A stretch of DNA of 64,000 nt from Stanieria sp. NIES-3757 (GTDB taxonomy: Bacteria > Cyanobacteriota > Cyanobacteriia > Cyanobacteriales > Xenococcaceae), in contig AP017375.1 in the NCBI GenBank assembly GCA_002355455.1, positions 744,001 through 808,000 of the forward strand. The letters run 5' to 3'. The position numbers were made by a program, and so were the translations under genes. The notes beneath the pieces were generated by a model. The model was not told the origin of the DNA and ran no database searches. It saw nothing but the letters and a program-made list of their open reading frames with translations. Positions 1 to 8,557 of this stretch are shown in pieces (the stretch's first letter is position 1; every line of letters starts with the position of its first letter).

Positions 1-63
1 GAAAGTATTCTTGGTAAGGGTAGTACTTTTTACTTTACTCTACCAGTTAATCCAACTTTATAA
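1..63 (+). CDS. C-terminal end of a sensor histidine kinase (partial)
   Basis: Only the last 20 codons lie in the window, in frame from base 1 to a TAA at 61-63. The residues GKGSTFYFTLP match the G2-type glycine motif and final beta strand that close the HATPase_c domain of two-component histidine kinases. The partner regulator cannot be named. An OmpR-type regulator lies at 1801-2499 but on the other strand and behind another gene, so pairing is not supported. Confidence 0.7.
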   Translation, partial: ESILGKGSTFYFTLPVNPTL

Positions 64-192
64 TGATGATTGTGAGCCTTTGTTAAACTTCCCTAAAAAA
101 GCACAACTATACTTGCTCTTAAGATTAGCCTAATAGTACAACCCTTCACCCAGAATTGACTGGTTATATGACATAGAAAAAAGAATGCTACT

Positions 193-238
193 AGCTAAAA
201 GCTAAGAGCTAAAAGCTAAAAGCTAAAAGCTAAAAGCT
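193..238. repeat. Heptanucleotide tandem repeat (AGCTAAA)n
   Basis: About six and a half copies of AGCTAAA, one of them reading AGCTAAG, lie 50 bases upstream of the dehydrogenase gene. Similar short runs such as AAAGTTAAAAGTT occur at other intergenic sites in this window. It looks like a slippage microsatellite with no evident function. Confidence 0.85.
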
Positions 239-289
239 CAACAACTAGCCAAACTGTAGCAAACATTGAACTAAATTTAGGAGGTCTAA

Positions 290-1654
290 ATGGCGATCGC
301 AACAATTAATCCCGCTACTGGGGAAAAACTCAAAACTTTTAACGCTTTAACCGATGCAGAAATTGAAGCTAAACTTACTCTCGCAGCCGAAGCGTTTGAT
401 TCTTATCGTCATCAGCCGATGGCGCAAAAAAGTCAGTGGTTAAATCGAGCAGCAGAGATATTAGAACAAGATAAACTTCAATTTGCCAAGATTATGACCA
501 TAGAAATGGGCAAACCAATTAAAGGCGCGATCGCAGAAGTGGAAAAATGTGCTTGGGTATGTCGTTTTTATGCCGAAAAAGCAGAGGAATTTTTAGCAGA
601 TGCGTATATTGCTAGCGACGCAACCCGCAGTTTTGTGGCTTATCAACCATTAGGAGCAATTTTGGCAGTAATGCCTTGGAATTTTCCTTTTTGGCAGGTT
701 TTTCGTTTTGCAGCACCTGCGTTAATGGCAGGCAATGTAGGAATCCTCAAACACGCTTCTAATGTACCTCAATGTGCCTTAGCGATTGAAGAAATTTTTC
801 AACAAGCAGGATTTCCCAATGGTGTCTTTCAAACCTTTTTAGTCGGTGCGGATCGAGTTGAAGAGCTTATTAAAGACAATCGCATCAAAGCTGCTACTTT
901 AACTGGTAGTGAACCAGCAGGAATGGCTCTAGCAGCAGCAGCAGGTAAACAAATTAAAAAAACCGTTTTAGAATTGGGTGGTAGCGACCCTTTTATTGTG
1001 CTGGAAAGTGCAGATTTAGAACAAGCAGTAGCTACGGCTGTCACTGCCAGAATGCTCAATAATGGTCAGTCTTGTATTGCTGCTAAAAGATTTATTGTTG
1101 CAGAAAGTATTTACGAGCGTTTTACAACCGAATTAGTAGCCAAATATCATGCTCTTAAAGTAGGCGATCCAATGGAACAAGATACAGATATTGGTCCTTT
1201 AGCAACGACCAAAATTTTAACCGAACTAGACCAACAAGTTCAGGAGACAGTTCGCTTAGGAGCTAAAGTTTTAATTGGAGGAAAACCTGCTGATTTGTTG
1301 GGAAACTTTTATTTACCAACAATTTTGAGTGAAATTCCTGCTGGTTCTCCAGGTGCCAGTGAAGAATTTTTTGGCCCTGTCGCCTTACTCTTCCGCGTTA
1401 AAAACATTGATGAAGCAATTAAGCTAGCTAATCATAGTTCGTTTGGACTAGGAGCAAGTGCTTGGACTAATGACCCTCAAGAATGCGATCGCTTGGTGCG
1501 AGAAATTGAAGCAGGTGCAGTATTTATTAATGGTTTAGTTAAATCCGATCCTCGCTTACCTTTTGGCGGGACTAAACGTTCTGGTTATGGCAGAGAATTA
1601 GGTATCCAAGGCATTCACGAATTTGTCAATATTAAGACAGTTTGGATTAAATAA
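290..1654 (+). CDS. gabD: NAD(P)-dependent succinate-semialdehyde dehydrogenase
   Basis: 454-residue aldehyde dehydrogenase closely resembling the cyanobacterial succinate-semialdehyde dehydrogenase type. In cyanobacteria this enzyme oxidises succinate semialdehyde, made from 2-oxoglutarate by a decarboxylase, to succinate, so the TCA cycle can run without 2-oxoglutarate dehydrogenase. The active-site glutamate sits in LELGGSDP (about residue 228) and the catalytic cysteine in [12 protein letters not shown] (about residue 262); MPWNFPFWQ near residue 128 is the usual cofactor/substrate segment. A strong Shine-Dalgarno AGGAGG lies just before the ATG. The family is clear; substrate choice is inferred from overall resemblance. 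Confidence 0.88.
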   Translation: MAIATINPATGEKLKTFNALTDAEIEAKLTLAAEAFDSYRHQPMAQKSQWLNRAAEILEQDKLQFAKIMTIEMGKPIKGAIAEVEKCAWVCRFYAEKAEEFLADAYIASDATRSFVAYQPLGAILAVMPWNFPFWQVFRFAAPALMAGNVGILKHASNVPQCALAIEEIFQQAGFPNGVFQTFLVGADRVEELIKDNRIKAATLTGSEPAGMALAAAAGKQIKKTVLELGGSDPFIVLESADLEQAVATAVTARMLNNGQSCIAAKRFIVAESIYERFTTELVAKYHALKVGDPMEQDTDIGPLATTKILTELDQQVQETVRLGAKVLIGGKPADLLGNFYLPTILSEIPAGSPGASEEFFGPVALLFRVKNIDEAIKLANHSSFGLGASAWTNDPQECDRLVREIEAGAVFINGLVKSDPRLPFGGTKRSGYGRELGIQGIHEFVNIKTVWIK

Positions 1655-1800
1655 TCAATAGAAATGAGTAAGATCAAATTTTAAGGCAGGAGGCAGAAGG
1701 CAGAAACAAGAATTGAAGTTGATAGTTTATTACTACTAATTAAACGAACTCGCTTTAAAAAGCGATCGCCTTAACCAATTATCAATCAACCAATCAGAAA

Positions 1801-2499
1801 TTAATCCTCAAACTTATAACCAACACCAATCACAGTTTTAATAAAAGTAGGATGAGCAGCATCGGGTTCAATCTTTTTCCGTAAACGTCTGATATGAGTA
1901 TCTACTACCCGTTCATCACCAAAAAAATCATTACCCCACAATTGATCGATTAGTTGGGTGCGACTCCAAACCCGACCGGGATAACTCATAAAAGTAGCGA
2001 GCAGATTAAATTCTAAAGTAGTTAAATCCAAGGTTTCTGAGCTTTGATCGAGTTGTCGAGTAGCTAAATGCTGGTCTAAATCTAGCGTAAAATGCTTACT
2101 TTGATAAATTTGAGAATTTGAACTACCATGACGCAAACTTCGTCTTAATAAAGCTCTGACTCTAGCAACTAACTCTCTAGGACTAAACGGTTTAACTAAA
2201 TAATCATCTGCACCAGTAGAAAGACCAATAACGCGATCAATTTCCTCTCCTCTAGCAGTTAACATCAAAATGTAAGGATCTTTGCCATAAGATTGTTGAC
2301 GAATTCGAGTACACAATTCCAACCCATCCAAACCAGGCAGCATCAGATCTAGAACTATTAAATCTGGTTGCTGCTGCTGAAACTTTTCTAACGCAACTAA
2401 CCCATTGTGAGCAAGCTCGCAAGAAAAAGATTCTTGTTCTAAAGTTTGTTTAATCAGTTGGGCAATTTCTAGTTCGTCTTCCACCACAAGGATGTTCAT
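1801..2499 (-). CDS. OmpR/PhoB-family two-component response regulator
   Basis: 232 residues. The receiver domain (about 1-120) has the acidic pair E7-D8, phosphoacceptor D51 in LIVLDLMLPG, the switch Thr in LMLTARG and Lys in YLVKPFSP. A winged-helix DNA-binding domain (about 130-230) ends with RVVDTHIRRLRKKI and VIGVGYKF, typical of OmpR/PhoB proteins. No histidine kinase is adjacent on this strand, so the signal is unknown. It is transcribed divergently from the chemotaxis-like protein at 2817. RpaA/RpaB/RppA-type identity cannot be decided from the sequence alone. Confidence 0.88.
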   Translation of the reverse strand: MNILVVEDELEIAQLIKQTLEQESFSCELAHNGLVALEKFQQQQPDLIVLDLMLPGLDGLELCTRIRQQSYGKDPYILMLTARGEEIDRVIGLSTGADDYLVKPFSPRELVARVRALLRRSLRHGSSNSQIYQSKHFTLDLDQHLATRQLDQSSETLDLTTLEFNLLATFMSYPGRVWSRTQLIDQLWGNDFFGDERVVDTHIRRLRKKIEPDAAHPTFIKTVIGVGYKFED

Positions 2500-2816
2500 G
2501 TTTTTATTTAGTTAATTAGCGATCGCTTTGCGCGATTGACTAAGAGAATTTTTTTTAGCTTACGTGGGGTTATTTCTTCAAGTCAACCCTATCTAATCAA
2601 AGAATATACCAAACGCCTCGTGATAGTTTGCTGCCTTTTTCGGGAATTATTACCAGTGTAGACAGATACTTCTGGTTTTACTGCTTCATTTTAGAGGTTT
2701 GAAAAAGATTGACAAGATTACCCAAAAACAAGCTAAGATTTCGCCTATTTTAGCAAAATTATGACTTTTTTCTTGTTCTGAATATTTGTTGCTCTCAGTC
2801 TGAAAGGAAATTAATA
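2500..2816. other. Divergent intergenic region, no gene seen
   Basis: 317 bases between the response regulator (minus) and the chemotaxis protein (plus). It must hold both promoters. A GGGTTATTTCTTCAAGTCAACCC inverted-repeat-like stretch lies around 2567-2589, but I see no convincing operator or small gene. Confidence 0.5.
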
Positions 2817-5009
2817 ATGAATCCTGTGCAAAAATCTTTATTATCTAAACTAGTTATTTCTTTTTCTCTCTTGTCTTTAACTACAGTAGGCGTAGTTGCA
2901 GTAAGTGCTTATAATCAAGCCAAACAAGCTATTGAAAAATCAGTTTTTGAACGGTTGAATGCTACAGCATCAATCCAAGATGAAGAAGTCGACGATTGGT
3001 TAACAATTCAGCGTCAAGATGTTTTTTTATCGGCACAATTACCAGAAGTAAGTAAACAAGCAGAATTATTACTTAAAAATCCTACTGCCAAAAATTATAA
3101 TCCAGAAACTCGGGTAGCTTATCAAAATCTGACTCAATATTTTAAAAATTTAACTAAAATTAAACCGAACTTACAAGACATTTCTCTGCTTACTAATAAT
3201 GGTATTATTGCCTTTTCTAGTAACCAAAGTTTAGAAGGTAAATCTCAACCTTTGGATAATAATATTACTTATTTTCAAACTGAAAGAACTAATATTAAAC
3301 CAATTTTTTATCAATCTCCCACTACAAAAAAATTTACAGTTACTTTAGCCACACCAATTCTTAATCAGGCAAAACAACGTATTGGCGTTTTGGCGGTTAA
3401 TCTTAATTTAGAAGCTATTAATAATATTCTTCAAAAACACACTCAACTAACAGAAAACGCAAAAGTATATTTAATCAGTCAATTGAATCAAAAAAATACT
3501 CTTGTTTCAGCAACTGCTTCAGAAAATGATCGATATCCTGAAGGTTTAACTAGCTTTGCTATCGATGCTGCTATTGCTAAAAAAAACGGTCAAGGATTGT
3601 ATGTAAATCACGATGGCCGACCAGTTCTTGGTATTTATCGTTGGCTTGAGGATCAAGATCTAGCCTTAGTAGCGGAAATTGATCAAAAAGAAGCTTTTGC
3701 ACCTGCTATAACTCTAGCTAGTGAGATTTTTCTCGTTGGCTTTGGTTCTTCAGTTTTGTTATTGATTGGTGTTTACTGGTTTTCTCGTCGGATTACTTTA
3801 CCGATTTTGTTCTTGACTAAAGCAGCTCAAGAAATAGCTAATGGAAATTTCGATTATGAAGTTTATGTCTCTAGTCAAGATGAAATTGCAGTATTAGCTA
3901 ATTCTTTTAATCAAATGACACGTCAATTACGAGATTCTTTTAATAATTTAGAAATCAAAGTAGAACAGAAAACCGCAGAACTTAACAAACTTTTAATCCA
4001 ACAACAAATTGCTAAAGAACAACTTCAGCGACGAGTAAAACAATTACAAGAACAACTAAAACCAGTTAATCAAGGAGATTTAACCATTCGTGCTACGGTT
4101 ACTGATGATGAACTAGGTTTACTAGCAAATTTTTATAACTCAATTCTTGAAAATTTAGAAAAAATTGTTGGTCAGGTCAAAACAACGACACAAACTGTAG
4201 CAGAAACTACCAACCGTCATAAAAATGCGATCGCTAAACTGGCAACGGGAGCTTCCTATCAGAAAGAAGAAATTTCAGTAGTTCTCAATCGGATCGAAAC
4301 AATGGTTAAATCGATGGAAAATCTTGCTAGTAGATCAGTTAAAGCTGAAATCACCATTAAACAAGCCAACGAGAAAGTTAAAGAAGGCGATCAAGCAATT
4401 AATGAGTCAGTAGAAAGAATTTTAGCTTTAGGAGAAACTACTTCCGCCACCAAAGAACAAGTTAAACGATTGGGTAAAGCTTCACGGAAAATTTCTAAAG
4501 CAGTTGAATTAATTCGTAAAATTGCCCTCCAAACCAACGTTTTAGCTGTTAACGCTTCCATTGAAGCAGCACGTGCAGGGGAAGAAGGTTTAGGTTTTAC
4601 CGTAGTTGCTGATGAAGTCCAATCTCTAGCATCACGCTCGGCTCAAACTGCTACTGATATTGAAGCATTAGTTTTAGAAATTCAAGCCGAAACCGATAAA
4701 GTAGTTAGAGCAATGGAAGAAAGTAATAAAGAAGTACTAGCTGGTAGCCAATTAATGAAACAAACTCGTAGTTCTTTGCAACAGTTAACCACTACCAGTG
4801 AAGAAGTTAATCAGTTAGTTGAAGCGATCGCTGCTGCGGTGAGAGAACAATCTCAAACCAGTCAAACTGTGACGAAAACTATTCAAGAAGTAGCTGCTAT
4901 TGTCTCAGAAACTTCTTCTTCTGCTACGGATGTGTCTGGCTCATTTCAAGAACTATTATCTATTTCTCAACAGTTACAGAATAGTGTCGGTAAGTTTAGA
5001 GTAAATTAA
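2817..5009 (+). CDS. Methyl-accepting chemotaxis protein with double-Cache sensor
   Basis: 730 residues. Membrane segment about 11-32, then a periplasmic Cache-type sensory region to about 295, a second membrane segment about 300-322, a HAMP linker with a long coiled coil, a second HAMP-like element ([19 protein letters not shown], about 420-440), and the methyl-accepting signalling domain to the end. The conserved hairpin tip is present ([20 protein letters not shown] and [13 protein letters not shown]). In cyanobacteria such proteins govern type IV pilus phototaxis or chemotaxis through CheA/CheW/CheY homologues, none of which is in this window. The ligand is unknown. Confidence 0.92.
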   Translation: MNPVQKSLLSKLVISFSLLSLTTVGVVAVSAYNQAKQAIEKSVFERLNATASIQDEEVDDWLTIQRQDVFLSAQLPEVSKQAELLLKNPTAKNYNPETRVAYQNLTQYFKNLTKIKPNLQDISLLTNNGIIAFSSNQSLEGKSQPLDNNITYFQTERTNIKPIFYQSPTTKKFTVTLATPILNQAKQRIGVLAVNLNLEAINNILQKHTQLTENAKVYLISQLNQKNTLVSATASENDRYPEGLTSFAIDAAIAKKNGQGLYVNHDGRPVLGIYRWLEDQDLALVAEIDQKEAFAPAITLASEIFLVGFGSSVLLLIGVYWFSRRITLPILFLTKAAQEIANGNFDYEVYVSSQDEIAVLANSFNQMTRQLRDSFNNLEIKVEQKTAELNKLLIQQQIAKEQLQRRVKQLQEQLKPVNQGDLTIRATVTDDELGLLANFYNSILENLEKIVGQVKTTTQTVAETTNRHKNAIAKLATGASYQKEEISVVLNRIETMVKSMENLASRSVKAEITIKQANEKVKEGDQAINESVERILALGETTSATKEQVKRLGKASRKISKAVELIRKIALQTNVLAVNASIEAARAGEEGLGFTVVADEVQSLASRSAQTATDIEALVLEIQAETDKVVRAMEESNKEVLAGSQLMKQTRSSLQQLTTTSEEVNQLVEAIAAAVREQSQTSQTVTKTIQEVAAIVSETSSSATDVSGSFQELLSISQQLQNSVGKFRVN

Positions 5010-5019
5010 TTTTGAATTA

Positions 5020-5082
5020 TAGCGATCGCAGTTGTTTTGAAAAAGAAAACTTTCTTAGCAAAATTGATCGCTATTTTTTTTC
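5020..5082 (+). terminator. Probable rho-independent terminator after the chemotaxis gene
   Basis: TAGCGATC at 5020-5027 pairs with GATCGCTA at 5066-5073, which is followed at once by a run of eight T. The intervening 38 bases can form an inner stem (GAAAG.. with ..CTTTC). It lies 10 bases after the stop codon. Confidence 0.6.
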
Positions 5083-5198
5083 TCACGCAGAGCAGATTTG
5101 ATATTAAGATTCTTTTTTAGACATCGCAAGAACGTTCGATCTGAGTCGATCTTGTTCCAACTTAGCAATTAATTCTTAATTAGATGTGTTATTTAGAA

Positions 5199-7610
5199 TT
5201 AAGTAGCTTTTCTTTTCTCAATCTCGGACATTGGTAACAGCAAAGTCTCTTCAATCTCCTGGCGTACTTCCCTACTGACATAACATTCTTGATGCAAACA
5301 TTGAGTTAGGAATTGGTTGGCAAGATAGTACTTTTCCAGTAATTCTTTTTGTTCTTCACTAAATTGCCAATCATGACCGATATTTTGATATTTAATCATC
5401 GCCTTTCTAAAATCATCCGACCAAACTCGACCATTGTTTTGCCACCATGTTTCAAATTCTTCATCAGTAGTTTTGTTCTCGTCAGGAAGTCGCTGTTTGA
5501 GTTGCAATAATACTTCATAAAATTTGGGAGCGCATTTTTGTGCTAATTCGAGGTAGAGGTTTTGATAGAGGTTTCGGTATCGGTTGAGGTAGAGGTTTCG
5601 GTTGAGGTTTCGTTTGAGGTATCGGTAGAGGTTTTGGTTGAGGTTTCGGTTGAGGTAGAGGTTTCGGTAGAGGTAGAGGTTTTGGTAGAGGTTTCGGTAG
5701 AGGTTTCGTTTGAGGTAGAGGTCTAAATCTAAATCTAAATATAAACATCTAGACAGAGTAATATCTGTGTTAACGTAAAATTTTAAACCTTCTTGAATTG
5801 CCTTAATTCTTTTTGGCTTGTCTTGAATATCGACAATATCGGATGAAGTAGTTTTTTCTTTTAACCACCACAAATATTTCTGCAAGTCTTCATCATCAGC
5901 AATCGATCTGTCAATTTTCTCCTTCATCAACAAAACTAATTTATCTGGATTGGGAGACATTGCCACTGCTAACAAAAACACTTCCCGCCAGCGTTTCTCA
6001 AACAGATGACTGACTAATTCTTGTAAAGCAGACTCGGCAGATTGACGAACGGTAATAATTTCTCGCGCTGTAAAATATTCCTGAAAAGTAAGATGAGAAA
6101 AAGAATAAATATGCTTTGCCCTAGGTATCAATAAACCATGTTGAGATTCAATTGATTTTAATACCACTTCACTATCCAACCACAACGCCTCTTCATCGTT
6201 ACTCGCCCCAGGTAAATTACGAATATATTCACCGATGTATCTTTCTGCTTTCTCTTGTTTAAAGAAATATTCTTCGGGGGCAAAAGTTTCCCAAGCAATT
6301 TTACTCAGTAAATCTTGTTTCTGTTGTATCCCCAGTTTACAATAAACTTGATCTCGTTTAATTCCCCGTTTCGCATCCCATTTTTTTAGCAGCGCATCCA
6401 ACCCTTCTTTATACAATCCCACCCGATTAGCAGGAAAATCCCCCGATTCTTCAAACGCTAGACAGAGTAGAGTTAACAATAAAGGATTAGAAGCTAATTC
6501 TTGAATTGGTTTATCTTTTTCCAAGCGTTCTAAAAAAGTTTTTGGTTTAATGGCTTTGTTTTTAAACCAATTATTCGCAAAAATCGTAATTTGATCCCAA
6601 TCGAAATCGGCAATTTCTACTTCGGTAAATTGTTCAAAAGTATACTCTTTCGCTGCAATACGACAAGTCATGACGTATTTATTATCGGGAAACCTATTAG
6701 AAAAATCGCGAATTTCTCTTACAACTCTCCGGCTATCTTTTTCTAAAACTTCATCCAAACCATCCAGCAAAATTAAAGCTTTGCCGTTATTGAAAATCTC
6801 TTTTAAAGGATATCGACTTATCAAAGCTTTACTAGAATCCCTTGTTAATGGCAATATCGAAGGTGGAGAAATCCGAGATATAAGGTAATATAAATAAGTC
6901 AACAAACTAGGTTCTTTTTCTGCTTCGGCAAAATCTTTAAGAGTGACAAAAAACGGTACTAAATCCCTTTGAAAATCACCACAGTTGCATTGAATAGCTA
7001 AATGCTTGAGAAATGTAGTTTTTCCAGCCCCTGGTTTGCCTAAAATTAGTAACTTGCGATATTTGGTAACAGCTTTTGTTGCTGGAATTGGTTTATCTCC
7101 AGTAACTTTTCCCAAACCAAAGCGATAAAAATCTTCTGAGTTACAGTCTTTAATTAATTCCGCTATGTCTTTACGTCTGCGTCCGCTAATTTTTTCCAGG
7201 ATATTAACTTGAGTATAGATATCGCTTAAACCAATCGGCTGAGTCATATCCAAAATTCGCATTTTACCGCAGCGAGTTTGAATATCTTGTTTTACCTTTT
7301 GGCGGAATTGTTTTACTAGCGCATTGATATCATTTTCTGTTTCTTGTTTATCTGTAGGATGAATATTGCTTTCACTACTTGGCGATTTGTCTTTTAAACC
7401 CGAAATTTCTTGCCAATCTAATTTGAGGATATTGCAAGCCTCAACAAAAATCTTTCTAGAAACTGATTTACCACTAAAAAAATTAGAAATTGTTGCTCGA
7501 CAACATCCAACTCTATTAGCAAAAACTTCTTGGGTCAAATTTAGAGCAATAAGAGCATTTTTAGCGTTTTCAAGATATTGTTTCTGTATTTGAAGCGATC
7601 GCCCTGTCAT
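5199..7610 (-). CDS. NACHT-domain STAND NTPase with N-terminal HTH and low-complexity insert
   Basis: 803 residues. An XRE-like helix-turn-helix occupies about 1-70 (LTQEVFANRVGCCRATISNFFSGKSVSR). The NACHT NTPase follows: Walker A LILGKPGAGKTTFL (about 190), Walker B ALILLDGLDEV (about 280), then the helical part with FSHLTFQEYFTAREI. Residues about 620-690 are a striking Leu-Tyr/Arg-Asn dipeptide repeat, then a charged C-terminal domain of about 110 residues. STAND NTPases of this type are signalling switches in bacteria, and some bacterial NACHT proteins act in antiphage defence. Here the trigger and output are unknown. A toxin-antitoxin pair and AAA_35 genes lie upstream, consistent with a conflict-gene cluster. 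Confidence 0.88.
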   Translation of the reverse strand: MTGRSLQIQKQYLENAKNALIALNLTQEVFANRVGCCRATISNFFSGKSVSRKIFVEACNILKLDWQEISGLKDKSPSSESNIHPTDKQETENDINALVKQFRQKVKQDIQTRCGKMRILDMTQPIGLSDIYTQVNILEKISGRRRKDIAELIKDCNSEDFYRFGLGKVTGDKPIPATKAVTKYRKLLILGKPGAGKTTFLKHLAIQCNCGDFQRDLVPFFVTLKDFAEAEKEPSLLTYLYYLISRISPPSILPLTRDSSKALISRYPLKEIFNNGKALILLDGLDEVLEKDSRRVVREIRDFSNRFPDNKYVMTCRIAAKEYTFEQFTEVEIADFDWDQITIFANNWFKNKAIKPKTFLERLEKDKPIQELASNPLLLTLLCLAFEESGDFPANRVGLYKEGLDALLKKWDAKRGIKRDQVYCKLGIQQKQDLLSKIAWETFAPEEYFFKQEKAERYIGEYIRNLPGASNDEEALWLDSEVVLKSIESQHGLLIPRAKHIYSFSHLTFQEYFTAREIITVRQSAESALQELVSHLFEKRWREVFLLAVAMSPNPDKLVLLMKEKIDRSIADDEDLQKYLWWLKEKTTSSDIVDIQDKPKRIKAIQEGLKFYVNTDITLSRCLYLDLDLDLYLKRNLYRNLYQNLYLYRNLYLNRNLNQNLYRYLKRNLNRNLYLNRYRNLYQNLYLELAQKCAPKFYEVLLQLKQRLPDENKTTDEEFETWWQNNGRVWSDDFRKAMIKYQNIGHDWQFSEEQKELLEKYYLANQFLTQCLHQECYVSREVRQEIEETLLLPMSEIEKRKAT
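5550..5745 (-). repeat. In-frame hexanucleotide repeat inside the NACHT gene
   Basis: About 195 bases built from variants of a 6-bp unit (GAGGTA, GAGGTT, TCGGTT, TTGGTT on the plus strand). In the minus-strand gene they encode a dipeptide repeat dominated by LY, RN, QN, LN and LD. Because the unit is 6 bp, expansion or contraction never shifts the reading frame. Confidence 0.9.
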
Positions 7611-7645
7611 TTATACAACATCAATACTTTTTCTTATTGTAATCA

Positions 7646-7659
7646 TGTTGTTTACAACA
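7646..7659. promoter_or_regulatory. Candidate operator upstream of the NACHT gene
   Basis: A perfect inverted repeat, TGTTGT-TT-ACAACA, lies 36 bases upstream of the NACHT start codon; ACAACA also occurs at 7615-7620. Just beyond it (about 7669-7705) is a 17-bp direct repeat containing AACTCATACAT. Since the NACHT protein begins with a helix-turn-helix, autoregulation is possible, but this is inference. Confidence 0.35.
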
Positions 7660-7781
7660 AGCTTGCCCTAACTCATACATTTAGACATAACTCATACATC
7701 AAGTCATAACTTCCACTAGCCTAGCTCAAACATCTTCTGCGTTTCTATATAAATGTCCAGAAAAAAAGGCTGTTAATAACA

Positions 7782-7958
7782 ATGTGGAATGTAATTTGGA
7801 TCTTATTGTCTCCCTTGCTAAAAATATTACTGACAAAGTTTTGGGAATGGATACTAAATAACAAAACAGTAAGACTGCAAATAGCGACTCTGTATTTAAC
7901 TTGGTTAATATACATCATCACAATTAAAGAATTACCACTAGAAGAAGAAAATGAATAA
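7782..7958 (+). CDS. Small hydrophobic protein, hypothetical
   Basis: A 58-codon reading frame starting MWNVIWILLSPLLKILL and ending with the acidic tail PLEEENE. It has two hydrophobic stretches, about residues 2-20 and 34-48, so the product would be a small membrane peptide. It sits between the NACHT gene and the toxin-antitoxin pair. No family recognised and no clear Shine-Dalgarno site; it may be spurious. Confidence 0.3.
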   Translation: MWNVIWILLSPLLKILLTKFWEWILNNKTVRLQIATLYLTWLIYIITIKELPLEEENE

Positions 7959-8030
7959 ATTTTTGAATGGTGTTGTTTTTCCCTTTATTTTCTCATTAAA
8001 ATTGTTCTATAAGCAGAAAAATAGTCTTAT

Positions 8031-8231
8031 ATGGATACTTTTAAATCCTCTAAACCACAAAAAGATAATATTGAACAGTTCCTAGATTCTTTAGAAAATG
8101 CTGAAACTGTCAATGATGTACCAATAGAAGAATTAGAAGAAGGAGAGGCAGCTTATCAGAAATACTTAGAAGGTTGCGATCGCGGTAAAACCCTTGAACA
8201 ATTGAAAGCAGAATTAGATTATTCAGCGTAG
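8031..8231 (+). CDS. Antitoxin of a RelE/ParE-type toxin-antitoxin pair
   Basis: 66-residue acidic protein (runs such as IEELEEGEAAYQKYLEG) with no large fold evident. Its place directly before a RelE-like toxin gene, with a 9-base gap, and its acidic, probably partly disordered composition make it the cognate antitoxin. Antitoxins of this type bind and neutralise the toxin and usually repress their own operon. The assignment rests mainly on context. Confidence 0.7.
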   Translation: MDTFKSSKPQKDNIEQFLDSLENAETVNDVPIEELEEGEAAYQKYLEGCDRGKTLEQLKAELDYSA

Positions 8232-8240
8232 TTACACAAA

Positions 8241-8498
8241 TTGAGTAATTGGCAATATATCCTTTTAAAACCAGCAGAACGTTATCTCAAGCGAATTCAA
8301 CCCAAACAACGTCAACGCATTTTTCAAGAACTCGATCGCTTATTAAGCGATCCAACTCAGGTAGATTTCAAAAAATTAGAAGGTCGCACGGGTTATAGGT
8401 TGCGAGTAGGAAGTTATCGAATACTAATAGAAATTAACAGAGAAGAGTATTTATTTATTATTACCAATATTGGTTCGAGGGGAGACATCTACAAATAA
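8241..8498 (+). CDS. RelE/ParE-superfamily toxin
   Basis: 85 residues in the typical toxin size range. The pattern KPAERYLKRIQPKQRQRIFQEL, DPTQVDFKKLEG, YRLRVGSYRILIEI and a final strand ending in RGDIYK is characteristic of RelE-type mRNA interferases. The Arg in RLRVGSYRI and the terminal Tyr are in positions used for catalysis in the family. The start is TTG, 9 bases after the antitoxin stop, so translation is probably coupled. RelE-like toxins cleave mRNA in the ribosomal A site; ParE-like members attack gyrase. RelE is more likely. Confidence 0.85.
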   Translation: MSNWQYILLKPAERYLKRIQPKQRQRIFQELDRLLSDPTQVDFKKLEGRTGYRLRVGSYRILIEINREEYLFIITNIGSRGDIYK

Positions 8499-8557
8499 CT
8501 AACTTTTTCTATCTGCGCGGATTTTATTTTTATAATGTCGGTCTAATCGCTATAAGT

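Noticed and set aside
5550-5745. CRISPR array
   Set aside because: Units of 6 bp without spacers, inside a reading frame. The 141-bp repeats at 43940-45180 are likewise coding repeats and not CRISPR.
5515-5748. Proline/lysine-rich minus-strand frame
   Set aside because: It is the hexanucleotide repeat of the NACHT gene read in another frame.
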